64,000 bases of DNA, from the IMG/VR virus record IMGVR_UViG_3300032213_002454, positions 1-64,000 of that record; one strand, written 5' to 3'. This DNA is from a virus. Shown here piece by piece: positions 27,372-38,200 of this stretch. Under the pieces are notes generated by a model. That model saw nothing but the letters and a program-made list of their open reading frames with translations. It had not been told where the DNA came from and did not search any database. The stretch's first letter is position 1, and the number at the start of each line of letters is the position of its first letter. A program made the translations under genes and the position numbers.

Positions 27372-27596
27372 TTATCCGTTTAATAATGTCTTGACTCCTG
27401 TTGGTGTTTCAACTTTTAAAGTTTTATTTGTTTTCATAGTATTGTCAACTCTTTCAATTAAACCGTCTTTCATTCTAATTGTATAACAATCACCAGTGTC
27501 CAAATCACAAACTTGTTGGTACCCATTACCATCTTCTTTTGTGGTAATTCTAGTATTTTTTTTCAAATAGTTGTCTAATAATAATTTGATGTCCAT
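27372..27596 (-). CDS. Small hypothetical protein
   Basis: A 74-residue protein (MDIKLLLDNYLKKNTRITTK) with a short N-terminal helix and then beta-like strands including CDLDTGDCYTIRMKDG and KTLKVETPTGVKTLLNG. Two cysteines six residues apart could form a disulphide or bind metal. It has a TATTTATA element 12 nt upstream and lies 10 nt before the 226-residue Ala/Pro-repeat gene, so the two probably form a late unit. No family recognised. Confidence 0.6.
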   Translation of the reverse strand: MDIKLLLDNYLKKNTRITTKEDGNGYQQVCDLDTGDCYTIRMKDGLIERVDNTMKTNKTLKVETPTGVKTLLNG

Positions 27597-27608
27597 GTCT
27601 TTTTTTTA

Positions 27609-27616
27609 TATAAATA
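27609..27616 (-). promoter_or_regulatory. Late-promoter-like element TATTTATA
   Basis: Sense strand ATATTTATA, 12 nt before the 74-residue gene, in the 39-nt gap after the 2423-residue gene. Confidence 0.55.
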
Positions 27617-27635
27617 TATGTTTATTACGTATTTG

Positions 27636-30600
27636 TTAAAATATCTCGTAAAAATTAGTATATGTTGCTATGTATGTTTCATACAAGTTTGTATTGTCTT
27701 TGAAAGTGTTGTCAACAAAATCAATTATTTGTTGGGCGGTCAATGCTGGTGGTCCATAAGCGGCCGGAGTCAACCAAGTTGAATATGCGAATTGAAATGC
27801 CGCTTTTCCATGTTTTTTGTTTATATTTGTTTCAGTACTTTTATTTACTAGTTCATTTAACATAGGTAAAAGTGGATTCAATATTTTACTAATAAATGTT
27901 GTCGATTCAACAAATGTGTTGAATTTTGCAATTGGAACTGGGTCTCCTCCCAACTTAACACAAGATTGAGATGTAATTAAAGAATTTAAAGCTCCAAAAG
28001 TATTTGTAGTGGAAATTTCATAAGGGTTATAATTTACATTATCCCAAACGCCAACACCCGCGCTTTTGGATATATATGTTGTTCCTGCAATTCCCATTAA
28101 CACCGTTCTCATCGTTTTATCTGTAACGACTTGTTTAATTACTTCTGATAATTCTTGTACGGTAAATGGTGTTTCTACGATATCAACAAATGGGGTTGAT
28201 GTAAAAACAGAATTAAGTTTGGTTGTACATTGGTCTTGTGGTGCCGCATAAAAATTCAATTTAGGATTTTCTTTTAAAGATGTTTCTGTGGCAATTCTAT
28301 TTTCGTCTTTTTTTGGATTTTTGTCTGCCGCTTGTTTTTTGTATGTCTCTAATATTTTTTTATTAACGTTTGTCAATAAATTATTAACTTGCGGTAAAGA
28401 GTATTTTGGTATTCTCGAACCTTTGAAACTAGTATTAAAACCTCTAGTTGAGACTTCATGACTAACCTCAAAAATCCAATATGGCCCATAAAACATCGGT
28501 ACGTGTCTTAGTATAAAATACATTGTTGGTTGTATCATAACATTACCCATAGACTCCACAGTACAAGAATATGAACGACTTTTATATAGACTATACAAAG
28601 AAACTGACTGTTGAGCAACTTGGTCTCCCGCCACGGAACTTCCTAAATCGGCATTAACTTTAAAAGTTTCAGAAGTATTTTTCATTTCTGACATATCTAA
28701 ATCTAACCCTTTAAAGACACTTTGGTTTTGGATTCCAAAATCAACACTAAACCCGACCACTCTATTGGTTTGAGAATAATTCCTATTTGGGTCTGAAACT
28801 TCTAAACAGTTTCCGGGCGTTCTTAAATCAAAACTATCATCACCAAATCTTATGAAAGAATTTTCTTTAGGTTTTGGATATTCAGAAGGATTTCCCATAT
28901 AAATGCACAAAAATTTTGGGCTAGCTTTTGTATAATCTACTTCTAAATATGTTCCAAACAGTGAATTACCAATTTCGCTATCTTCTAATGGAACTCCATT
29001 TTTCAAAGCCTCTTGTAACCCATAAAAGTTAATATAAGCAGGCATGGCCATAAACATAAATTTATTTTCATCTAATATCTGACTTATAATCGACATTAAA
29101 CTACTAGAAGGATTAATTTTTGGGTCCAAAATTCTTTTTACCATTTTTAAATCTAATGTAAAATCATTACCCAAATCACTATTAGACCTGTCCATAAATA
29201 AAAAATCTTCAAATAGTGTCGTGTTTTTTAAATCAGAACCCGCAATCCATTTATCGTTGAAACCTTTTAATGTGTTATAAGTACTAAGTTTGTTAACATC
29301 TCCATTTACCGCAGTATTGGTGGTTTGTTCTTCAACTTGTATATCTTTTAGTATTCTGTTAAGATTAGAAAAAGTTTCATTAACAACTTTATCTAATAAA
29401 GATTGTCTATCTTGTAGATATGAATTAATGAAAGACGTAAACTTTGTTTTATTATATGACGGGTCATCAATTTTTTGAGTCACGTATAACTTTATTAAAG
29501 GGGATAGTAAAGTAACATTTTGAGCGGTAAATTCAATGTCATTATCAATAAAAAATTCACTTACAAATGATTTTTGTGTTCCTGGTAATGGTTGAGTATT
29601 ATTTTGTGGATTGTTTGTTTGTTGTGGTGAAGTGTTACTTCCGCCAGGTAATGTTGTAACGGTTGTTGTTAATTTTGTGGTACTACCGTTTGGCGTTAAA
29701 TAATCAATAACCATTATATAATTTCCAGCAATGTTATTATTGACTTGTATTAAATTTGAAAAGTTTGTGTTCGCCCCTAATGTTCCTGAGCTTGGTAAAG
29801 GAAAATTGTTAGGGTCATTAATATTTGAATTAATATTATAAAAACGTTTACTACCAACATTAGTTGCTATGAAATTAGGGTCCCCTTCTATTTTATAGAC
29901 CGAATATCCCCCGTTTGGTTTTTCTAAATTAAAATACCTATTACTTTCAACCCCTAAATTTGAAGTGGGTAATATGGTTGATGAATGACCAATAAATACA
30001 ATACTAACATTTGGATTATTTGATTGTGTACAATTTATTAGTGAATTGAAAAAAGAAAGACAGTAACTTTCGGGCGTTACTCCAACAGCGTCTGTTTGTG
30101 GCGCATTGTCATCCACTAATAAATTATATGTTGTTGTTTGTGCACTATTAGGAACTTTTCTGGCGCAAAAGTTTTTAGGTTGCGATGAGTTATCAATTGT
30201 TTCTAAATAAATTATATGCCCATTAGTATAGTTTAAAGACGATTCTGAGTAATTATTTGGGTCAGTGATATTAAAGTACTGACCGGTACATAAATCTTGA
30301 AAAGTTCTAAAAGTTGATGTGTTTGATGGTTGGACATATTGTGTTGGTGTATTTTGATTTGTAATAGGTACTGAAGGAAATTGTGGTTGTACTTGATTTT
30401 GGTAATCAACTGATGGTATTTCACTAAATCCAACATAGTTTCTAACTGCCGCCCATGCCGTAGGGTTTTGAGCGAGACTTAGTAATAATGAAATGTTAGT
30501 TCCGTCTCCAGGTAATTTACCTTTAAGATATGAACCAAATCTATATTTATCTTCAGGTACAAACTCATTAAGATTAGAAAAAGAGTTAAATAGTTTTCTT

Positions 30601-33600
30601 TCAAAATCATACGGGTTACTCAATTTAATAACACAATCAAAGTTCAAAAAGTTTTTTATTGATTCTGTTAAATTAGAAATTTGTAATTCTGCCAATCTTT
30701 TTCCGTCTACGTCTTCATTTGTTTTTACAAAACCAGCATTTGAAAAAACAAACAAATTACTAATTTGATTTTTTAGAAGTTTTTGTTCAACATTCGGAAC
30801 ACCATTACTATTTGTATATGTTGCCGTAGTAACTTCATCGTTAAGTTGTAAATCTTTAATTTCAAAATTGTATTTACAAAAACCTAAAAACTTTTCTTCA
30901 AATTTATCTAATAATTCTTTTGGGAAAACACTGAATATTTCGTCTATAGAACTGTACTTTAATTCGTTTGAAACTAAATCGAAATCATTTTGTCTGTTAG
31001 TGTTTGTTTTTATAACTTTTAAATATTCCGTAGGTTTTGGTTTTGTTAGTAAACTATTATCAAAATATCCAAAGTTAGATGCCCCCCAAACTGACCTTAC
31101 AGAACCATTATACAACGCTTTGTTAAAAAATGGTTCAATTGTTTTTTGATTGTTTGAGTTTATACACTCATATATTGATTGGTCAATTGGTATACCCCCC
31201 ATCGATGGATATAATACAATTCTGTTACCCCCACTAGGACTATTTGACGTTCCGGCAAAAGTTCTATATTGGTAGTAGTTTCTTTTAGTCAGGGTTCTAT
31301 TAAGTGACGATGTATCAAACCCTACATTTAATATTGTTGATGATGTGTTATTTTTTCCAATATTAAAATTATCAACAGTTACGGCATTTTGAAAGGCGGC
31401 ACTTGTATAACCGGTAAATAAATCTTTACCAAACAAATAATAATTTACATCATCAATTAATTTTGGATAAAACCCAACGTTTTGAGTATCATATATATTG
31501 GCAACTATTAAATTTGAACCTTGTAAACTAATTGTCTGTGTTGTTGTTCCTGTATAGTCAAATATTTGATATTGTTTTGTAATATCTGATGTTGTGGGGT
31601 CATAACTTTTAACATAATCAAAGTCTTTCCAAACATCGTCAAGTATGTCAACGTTAGAGTTAACAAACGTTTTGTATCTATGCCATATAGAACCATATTT
31701 TAATACCCAAGCGTAAGGAACTTGATGTACAGCCGAGTATTTTTTAAATGTTGCCGCTAAATATTCTAAGTCAGTAATTGTATTATTATCGACATTTATA
31801 ATTTTTTCTTTTGTAGTAATTAAAGGTAACGAATTTAAAAATAAATAACCTAATTGAACATAAGATTGTGTATCTCCTGATTTTTGTTTTTTTACACCTT
31901 CGACAATTGAGTTTATAAAATATGGTGTATTCAATAAAGAAGTTGTTTGAATTGATGTTCCCACATTACCACTATATGAGTTTCCATAGTTTATAAATGA
32001 CTCGGTAAAAAATGTCTTTTCATTTTTTCTATTGATATAAAAATTCTTAAGAGTGTCTCTTGTTGATATTTGAACATTATTTGATTGGTCTGTTAAATAT
32101 GTTTGATTACCATTATTAAAACCATAAGGTGTGGTAAAAAGTTTAATATTAGAATACTTGTCGGTTTGATTTATTCTCGCGATTGTTTTTTTATCATCGA
32201 GATATAAAAAAGTTTTTGTAGTATCGTTATAATCTTTGAAGTCTTGAATTGAGTCCCCGTTTGATAAATTTTTCTTTAACCAATCTAAATTAGTAAACGG
32301 ATACGTATCTAAAGTATTTTTTTTAGATGAGTCACTACTTGTCAAATAGTCTGTAAGATTTTTTGCTAAATCTATTTTACTTGAGACCTCAACGGTTCTA
32401 TTAGATAAAGTATCTATGCCGTATATTTCGTTTGGATTTTTAGTAAGTGTTTCAATATACGGAGTTACATAATTATTTTTTAAATAAAAGTTCCATAATT
32501 CTCCTTGCCCATTATTAGACACCTTTTTCATGTAGTCCAATAATTTTTGTAAGTTGAATTTAAAATTTTTTAAATCTTGGTTAATTGCAATATCTTGAGG
32601 GGCAACTAAACTTAAATTTTTACTTTCAATATCACCATAAAATTTATCAACTTGTTTTTGTGATGCTAAGTCGGATAATAAGTTTCCGTAGTAGGTTGAA
32701 ACATATGCCCTTTCAAAGATTTCGTAATACAATTTTTTTGCATCTAAATTTTGATAAGGGGTTGTTTTAAATGGAAATTCTATTGCATTTGACGATATGT
32801 ATTCTGAAACATCTTTGATATTATTATATGTAAAGTTTTCTGTAGGTGCGGCCGTTTGTGTTTGAGCCTTTAAAAAAGTTTCTGTAAATCCAATTTCAGG
32901 CCATATATTGTAATTAAACGCCTTTGTTTGTTTTATTATTTTAGGGTCACCAGGATATTGAATTACATATAACTCACTTTGGTTACTTTGTTTTTCTTTT
33001 GTAAAATACAGCGGCCATGGATAAACCACATTATCATTATTCAAACTACCGCTAGATGTCTGTATTGATTTGAACGCATCGGGTGAAATACTCTCAGGAG
33101 GAATTACGGCCATAAGTCTATCTTTGTCCGCTCTTACTTCCCATGCTTTTTCATGTACATCCTCCATAAGTCTGTAAAAAGTGTCCGCACCTGCTAACAA
33201 CACGGCAAATATGTTTCTAATAGTTGGTTTAAATCCTAACCCTCCTTCTGGTGATATAACTGTTTGTGCGTAAAATTCAGTCAATTCATCCTCTATTTGT
33301 TTTTGAAACGCCTCTAGCGTTTTTGTCATTTTATCTAACTTATCCAAGTAAGAGTTAGGTATATAAGAACCATCCGCAACAACTTTGTTACCAAAAAAAT
33401 AATAATCGGGTTGTACGTCGATTATGTTATTATTTGCATCTAAAACTTTTTGGGTTGTACTAAGACTTGCGTTTATATCTAATACAAATTTTTCAAACTC
33501 CGCATTTGTGTTTGGGTCACCGATATTTACTTGTTTACCTGTTCTAAAGAAAAAAGTTTCTTGTAATGCTTGATTGTTTTTTTTGAAACTTTCTACATCG

Positions 33601-34907
33601 ACTTTTTTTATAATATCATTTACATCTTTGATTGTAATAGGTATTTCAAATTTTTCGTCTTTTTTTTCTCTTTTTTTCGGTGGTTTTGTTCCAAAAGTTT
33701 GATTAATGGATAGAAAATTAACATATCCTTTAATTCTTTCATCTATTTTTGTTTTTACTTTTACTTCTTCACCAATACCCAACTCTTTTTTGTATGGATA
33801 ATATATGTTATTGTCTATAACAATAAAATTACTATCATCAAGAGCGGTACTAAGTGCGTATTCAAAAACATCTTTATTTAAATTTATTAGGTTTGTAGAG
33901 TAATCTTGAATGTCATTAAGTTTTGTAAAATCTCCCTTTTTTTCTAATTCGGCCTGTGAGTTAGCGTCAAAGTTGTCTATTCTATTAATTAACTCCGTTA
34001 ATGATAAAACAGGAAAATTATCAGGAATTAATCCCTTTCTTTTATATGTGTTGTAAACTTCTTCAAGTTTTTGTCTTCCTTTATATGTGTTAAGAGTTTT
34101 TTTGGTGTTTGTAACTGGGTCAGTAATGGTAATGACACTATTATACATGTACGGTGAAGTTGAGCAATATGATAGTGGTGTATCGAATAGTAGTGCTGTA
34201 AACTTACCAATTAATTTTAAATCTATCTCATAGTTTCCATTTTCAGCATTGAACTTAGCGTTAAAAGATGTGAGTGATAGTCTATATCTTATGGCCTTTC
34301 CATAGTAACCTTTTAAAGTCAAATAGAACAGAGGATATGGAAAATTAAAAAAAGCCGAATATAACGAATTTTCACCCTGCTCAAATAAAGACCTTCCTTG
34401 TATGTCTGTCATCGATATTGACACTTCAGGCACACCAGTTCCTTTTATTCTAACACTAATTCTATTTATTCCTAATAGTTGGGTATCTTCATATCCACCA
34501 ACAGACTTTTCAAATCTTTGCACCTTTTCTGTTTCAACAACTCTTTGAATATTTCGATTTACTCCTCGAAAGTCTCTTGAATCTTTACCCGTTATTTGGT
34601 CCGTCCAACTTGAATCAAATGCGGTTTTACCTTTTGGTTTTAAAAAGTTAATTTTCAAATCGTCTTCTCCTTGAAATAAAGTTGCAATGGCGGTACTTTG
34701 TACATCAAAAGACTCACCAACCGCCAACTTTGTTCTTGGAATTATGAATGTTTCCAAATTAGCATAGTAAACCAAATCTTCTTGGTCTACAAACCTTGGT
34801 TCTCTTTTTCCTGTACTATCGTATACTTCATTAGGATTAACAACAACGATGTTGTTATACTCAGTTTCTATGAATATTTTTTTATTTTGTTTTAATCTAG
34901 CGGCCAT
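27636..34907 (-). CDS. Giant baseplate hub-like protein (2423 aa)
   Basis: A 2423-residue protein. Its N-terminal ~280 residues contain a tube/hub-like beta module (ISVRIKGTGVPEVSISMTDI, then FFNFPYPLFYLTLKGYYG). The C-terminal part (~2029-2160) has a phage late-control-D/gp27-like pattern: YSCTVESMGNVMIQPTMYF followed by FYGPYWIFEVSHEVSTRGFN, where the final domain of hub proteins closes over the tube. Between them lie ~1700 residues of unassigned, Asn/Thr/Lys-rich sequence. A hub role is inferred from these end modules and from position right after gp53 and the 2211-residue protein; T4 gp27 is only 391 residues. No lysozyme active-site motif was found, so peptidoglycan cutting cannot be assigned. 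It overlaps the gp53-like gene by 11 nt. Confidence 0.6.
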   Translation of the reverse strand: MAARLKQNKKIFIETEYNNIVVVNPNEVYDSTGKREPRFVDQEDLVYYANLETFIIPRTKLAVGESFDVQSTAIATLFQGEDDLKINFLKPKGKTAFDSSWTDQITGKDSRDFRGVNRNIQRVVETEKVQRFEKSVGGYEDTQLLGINRISVRIKGTGVPEVSISMTDIQGRSLFEQGENSLYSAFFNFPYPLFYLTLKGYYGKAIRYRLSLTSFNAKFNAENGNYEIDLKLIGKFTALLFDTPLSYCSTSPYMYNSVITITDPVTNTKKTLNTYKGRQKLEEVYNTYKRKGLIPDNFPVLSLTELINRIDNFDANSQAELEKKGDFTKLNDIQDYSTNLINLNKDVFEYALSTALDDSNFIVIDNNIYYPYKKELGIGEEVKVKTKIDERIKGYVNFLSINQTFGTKPPKKREKKDEKFEIPITIKDVNDIIKKVDVESFKKNNQALQETFFFRTGKQVNIGDPNTNAEFEKFVLDINASLSTTQKVLDANNNIIDVQPDYYFFGNKVVADGSYIPNSYLDKLDKMTKTLEAFQKQIEDELTEFYAQTVISPEGGLGFKPTIRNIFAVLLAGADTFYRLMEDVHEKAWEVRADKDRLMAVIPPESISPDAFKSIQTSSGSLNNDNVVYPWPLYFTKEKQSNQSELYVIQYPGDPKIIKQTKAFNYNIWPEIGFTETFLKAQTQTAAPTENFTYNNIKDVSEYISSNAIEFPFKTTPYQNLDAKKLYYEIFERAYVSTYYGNLLSDLASQKQVDKFYGDIESKNLSLVAPQDIAINQDLKNFKFNLQKLLDYMKKVSNNGQGELWNFYLKNNYVTPYIETLTKNPNEIYGIDTLSNRTVEVSSKIDLAKNLTDYLTSSDSSKKNTLDTYPFTNLDWLKKNLSNGDSIQDFKDYNDTTKTFLYLDDKKTIARINQTDKYSNIKLFTTPYGFNNGNQTYLTDQSNNVQISTRDTLKNFYINRKNEKTFFTESFINYGNSYSGNVGTSIQTTSLLNTPYFINSIVEGVKKQKSGDTQSYVQLGYLFLNSLPLITTKEKIINVDNNTITDLEYLAATFKKYSAVHQVPYAWVLKYGSIWHRYKTFVNSNVDILDDVWKDFDYVKSYDPTTSDITKQYQIFDYTGTTTQTISLQGSNLIVANIYDTQNVGFYPKLIDDVNYYLFGKDLFTGYTSAAFQNAVTVDNFNIGKNNTSSTILNVGFDTSSLNRTLTKRNYYQYRTFAGTSNSPSGGNRIVLYPSMGGIPIDQSIYECINSNNQKTIEPFFNKALYNGSVRSVWGASNFGYFDNSLLTKPKPTEYLKVIKTNTNRQNDFDLVSNELKYSSIDEIFSVFPKELLDKFEEKFLGFCKYNFEIKDLQLNDEVTTATYTNSNGVPNVEQKLLKNQISNLFVFSNAGFVKTNEDVDGKRLAELQISNLTESIKNFLNFDCVIKLSNPYDFERKLFNSFSNLNEFVPEDKYRFGSYLKGKLPGDGTNISLLLSLAQNPTAWAAVRNYVGFSEIPSVDYQNQVQPQFPSVPITNQNTPTQYVQPSNTSTFRTFQDLCTGQYFNITDPNNYSESSLNYTNGHIIYLETIDNSSQPKNFCARKVPNSAQTTTYNLLVDDNAPQTDAVGVTPESYCLSFFNSLINCTQSNNPNVSIVFIGHSSTILPTSNLGVESNRYFNLEKPNGGYSVYKIEGDPNFIATNVGSKRFYNINSNINDPNNFPLPSSGTLGANTNFSNLIQVNNNIAGNYIMVIDYLTPNGSTTKLTTTVTTLPGGSNTSPQQTNNPQNNTQPLPGTQKSFVSEFFIDNDIEFTAQNVTLLSPLIKLYVTQKIDDPSYNKTKFTSFINSYLQDRQSLLDKVVNETFSNLNRILKDIQVEEQTTNTAVNGDVNKLSTYNTLKGFNDKWIAGSDLKNTTLFEDFLFMDRSNSDLGNDFTLDLKMVKRILDPKINPSSSLMSIISQILDENKFMFMAMPAYINFYGLQEALKNGVPLEDSEIGNSLFGTYLEVDYTKASPKFLCIYMGNPSEYPKPKENSFIRFGDDSFDLRTPGNCLEVSDPNRNYSQTNRVVGFSVDFGIQNQSVFKGLDLDMSEMKNTSETFKVNADLGSSVAGDQVAQQSVSLYSLYKSRSYSCTVESMGNVMIQPTMYFILRHVPMFYGPYWIFEVSHEVSTRGFNTSFKGSRIPKYSLPQVNNLLTNVNKKILETYKKQAADKNPKKDENRIATETSLKENPKLNFYAAPQDQCTTKLNSVFTSTPFVDIVETPFTVQELSEVIKQVVTDKTMRTVLMGIAGTTYISKSAGVGVWDNVNYNPYEISTTNTFGALNSLITSQSCVKLGGDPVPIAKFNTFVESTTFISKILNPLLPMLNELVNKSTETNINKKHGKAAFQFAYSTWLTPAAYGPPALTAQQIIDFVDNTFKDNTNLYETYIATYTNFYEIF

Positions 34908-35214
34908 AATAAAATATATGTGTATCTACTGCGGATTTGTAGTCTTGTAATGCACTAACTAATGGAAATGGTATACGTAAAATAGCACCATCAGGAATAT
35001 TTGATTCTAAACCACCGTATTGAGGGTTGGCGGTTAAAATTAACCAACCGAAATATGGAGTACTGTATTTTTCAAAACTAATTTTATCAAGACGGGATTT
35101 ACCAACTAAATAAAGGTATTGTTGGTCAGTAGGTCTAATTGGTAAATTTACATAAAAAACTACCGTTTGTTGCCCGTTGATTAAAAAGTCTTTATATCTA
35201 TTGTAGTAATCCAT
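34897..35214 (-). CDS. 53: Baseplate wedge protein gp53-like
   Basis: A 105-residue protein starting MDYYNRYKDFLINGQQT. The segment YLVGKSRLDKISFEKYSTPYFGWLILTANPQYGG matches the gp53 pattern of a LysM-like turn (DxIS...Y..P.Y.W.I..aNP) followed by IPDGAILRIP. T4 gp53 (196 residues) ties adjacent wedges together during baseplate completion; this version is the compact form with little beyond the LysM-like core. Its ATG overlaps the stop of the 2211-residue gene (TAATG) and its end overlaps the 2423-residue gene by 11 nt, so the three baseplate proteins are translationally linked. Confidence 0.82.
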   Translation of the reverse strand: MDYYNRYKDFLINGQQTVVFYVNLPIRPTDQQYLYLVGKSRLDKISFEKYSTPYFGWLILTANPQYGGLESNIPDGAILRIPFPLVSALQDYKSAVDTHIFYYGR

Positions 35215-38200
35215 TATGGGAAAGATTTTTTCAAATTAAATTTATTACCTCCAGAATTAACTTGTGAGTATAAGTCTTTCATATTAGAATCTGAAGGGGC
35301 TAATGGTGGTAATTTAGTTACTAACGCACAAAGTCTTTCTTTAGAAACATCATAAGGTCTATAGTTTGTATATTTGTTTGAATAATAATCGTCTCTAAAT
35401 TTTTTCAAATTTGCATCTTGAGTATTTTTGGAAGTCAAATAATCAGCACCTAAACCTGTTTGTGGTGTTGTAATTATATTTGTGAAATAGGTGTCCCAAG
35501 CATCTTTATCGGCCTGACCCGCATTTGGTATTGCCACATTTATAATACTATTTATAAAATCTTGAGGTTTTTTCAAAATGTCGGTACCGAAAAGTATGAA
35601 GAATCTATTTTTAGCCGGGGTGTAATTTGGGATATAAGTGTCAAAAGAAAATGAATCATTGTACTCATAACTGCCCGATGGAATTACATTAAAAGTACTT
35701 AATTGTTGTATAAAATCGTTAATGTCATTTTTCACTAAATAAGATTCTTGAGTTAATTCTTGTAAAGTATTTGTAACTCCTTGTGGATATGGTGCAGTAA
35801 TTTGAGTGGTTCCTGATATATTATAAACATAAGCGTTACCTTGTTTTGTTATGTAACCATCATTACCGTTCATAATATAATTCAATTTGTCAACAATACC
35901 TATCCATTCTAATTCTTTTGCTGTAATCGTACTATTGTTAACCTCCAATACCCCTAAAATTTGACCAGCTTTATCATCTATCAAATCTTGTATTCTTCTT
36001 TTTACTTTTCTTATTTGTATATCACTAAAATTAGAGTTATCAACTAATGCGAGTATTGGACAATCGTTGTTATCAACATCTTCTTTTGCTTTAGTTTTTA
36101 GGTTGTTAACTCTTGTTTCAATATTTATTGATTTACCATAAATTGTACACGATTGTGGACTACCTAAAGCGTTAAAACTTCCTGAAGTATATTCTCTTTC
36201 TTTTGTTAATAATTGTAATCCACCTATGAATAATTCATCATTAACTTTAGAAAGTGTTTGTTCTACAACTTCAAAGTATTCTTTACTCTTATCAACTAAA
36301 CTTTGCATTACATTCTGATATCTGATATTTCCTGTTACAATATTTGTTTGAATATCAAGTTTTTGTTCCCCCATCGTACCAATTGGAACTCCCCCGTCAT
36401 TTTGAGTACCTCTATTACTTGGGTTAGCAACAACCCCAAATCTATTTAAAGCTTCCTCTTCAATTAATTTGTCATAGGTATCAAGGGTTTCGTTTTTAGC
36501 AGTATCGTCAGCTCTATCATCGTACATTTCTGTATTGGCGTAGTAATTAAAAGATAGCGCGTTTTGTAATTTAGATACAGGACCTGCTAGACCATGTGCA
36601 CCTATAAAGTTAAAACCTATATTTACATCAGCTATCATGGGTTGCACACCTATACCTTCGGGATTTAAATCAAATTTTCCATCCTCGTATTTAAATGTAA
36701 GCGAATCGATTACAATTTTTGTGTGGAAAAAGTCTCCAATCCTTAATACACAAATAGGTGGTGAACCAAATACGCTGTTTGTCACGTCATTAAAAAGTAG
36801 TTTAACTTCACCTTTTAATGATTCGCTAACAGTAGGGATGGTATCGCCAGGTCTCATACATTGTTGTAAGAATGTTAATCTAGAATTTAAACCTTCAGGT
36901 GTGATTGAGTGAAATGCAGGATTAAAAAATTTGAATTTTTGTTTTATTCCGTTATAAATCATTTCATCAGAATCTTTAATCATGTCAAAGTAATTACACT
37001 CAGTTAATAATTTTCTACCTAATTTTTTTGTTAGTTCTTTTTTTCTTTGTGATGTTAATTGTGTTGTTCTTTCAGTTCTTGTTCTTGTTACTGTTTCGGG
37101 TGTTTGATTTTGTGGTCCTCCGCTTGGTGTCTGACTAACAAAAGTATTATTAGATTCTACCGGTTGTGGATTATTCTGATTATTAGATTCCAATTCAACA
37201 TCATCGTTTACTTCAGATGTTAAATAACTTGTATTAGTATTATTAGTTTCTTGCGATGCATTAAAATCCCCCTCTACAGAAGTACTTCCATCTCCATTTG
37301 TTCCACTATTTTCTACGTTATTTACATTAGAGTTGTCATTACCCGTATTGTTTAATGTGTTATCAACAGGGTCAAGTATTTCAACATCAACAATTCTAAC
37401 TCTTCTACACGCCATTGCGTTTACTGAGGACACACCTTCACTACTATTATTTTTAAATGATTTAGAACAATCAATATATTTGTATGGGTCTTGGTCTAAC
37501 TTACCTCCCTCACCTTGATAAGTTTGAACTTTTACTACAATACTTCCGTCTTCAGCATAATCCCCAATTTTTTTAGAACCTGCTGGTTGAGCATATAACC
37601 ACTGTCTAACACTATCCCCTCTTCTTGTTGATAGTTTTATATTATAGTCAGGATTGTGTACCGATGATGCAGTACCTGACAAACTAAATTTAACTTTTTT
37701 TCCTTGTGATAAAGCGTCCCCAATTACAACGGCCAATTTTTTTGCGTCATTAAATTCACTATCAATATAATTAAAAAACTCACTAACTTTATCTTTTCTT
37801 GCGTCTATGAATGAAGATAGATATTGAGTTTGTGCTGCGGGGCTTAAATTCTGAATTTGTGCTTGTGTAAATTGTGCATAGGTAGCGTCATTATATTTAA
37901 AAATAAAATTTCTAGCCTTAGTAAAAGTCTTACCAAATAAGTCTGTTCCTCCTGTTTCTAAATAACCTTGTTTAAGTGCTAAATAATCCTGATAAACTTC
38001 ATCAAAAGGTTTATTGGCTTGTAATGGGTCAAATACACCATTTACGGTTTTTTGTCCAGGATAATCATTATGGAAATAAAATCCAATATCTTGTAAATTA
38101 GGTTGTATAATTGTCGGAGTAAATGTAGGTGCTGGTGTCACACTAGGTGTTGGTGATGGTGTAGGTGGTGGTGTTGTAGTAGGTGTTGGTGATGGTGTTG

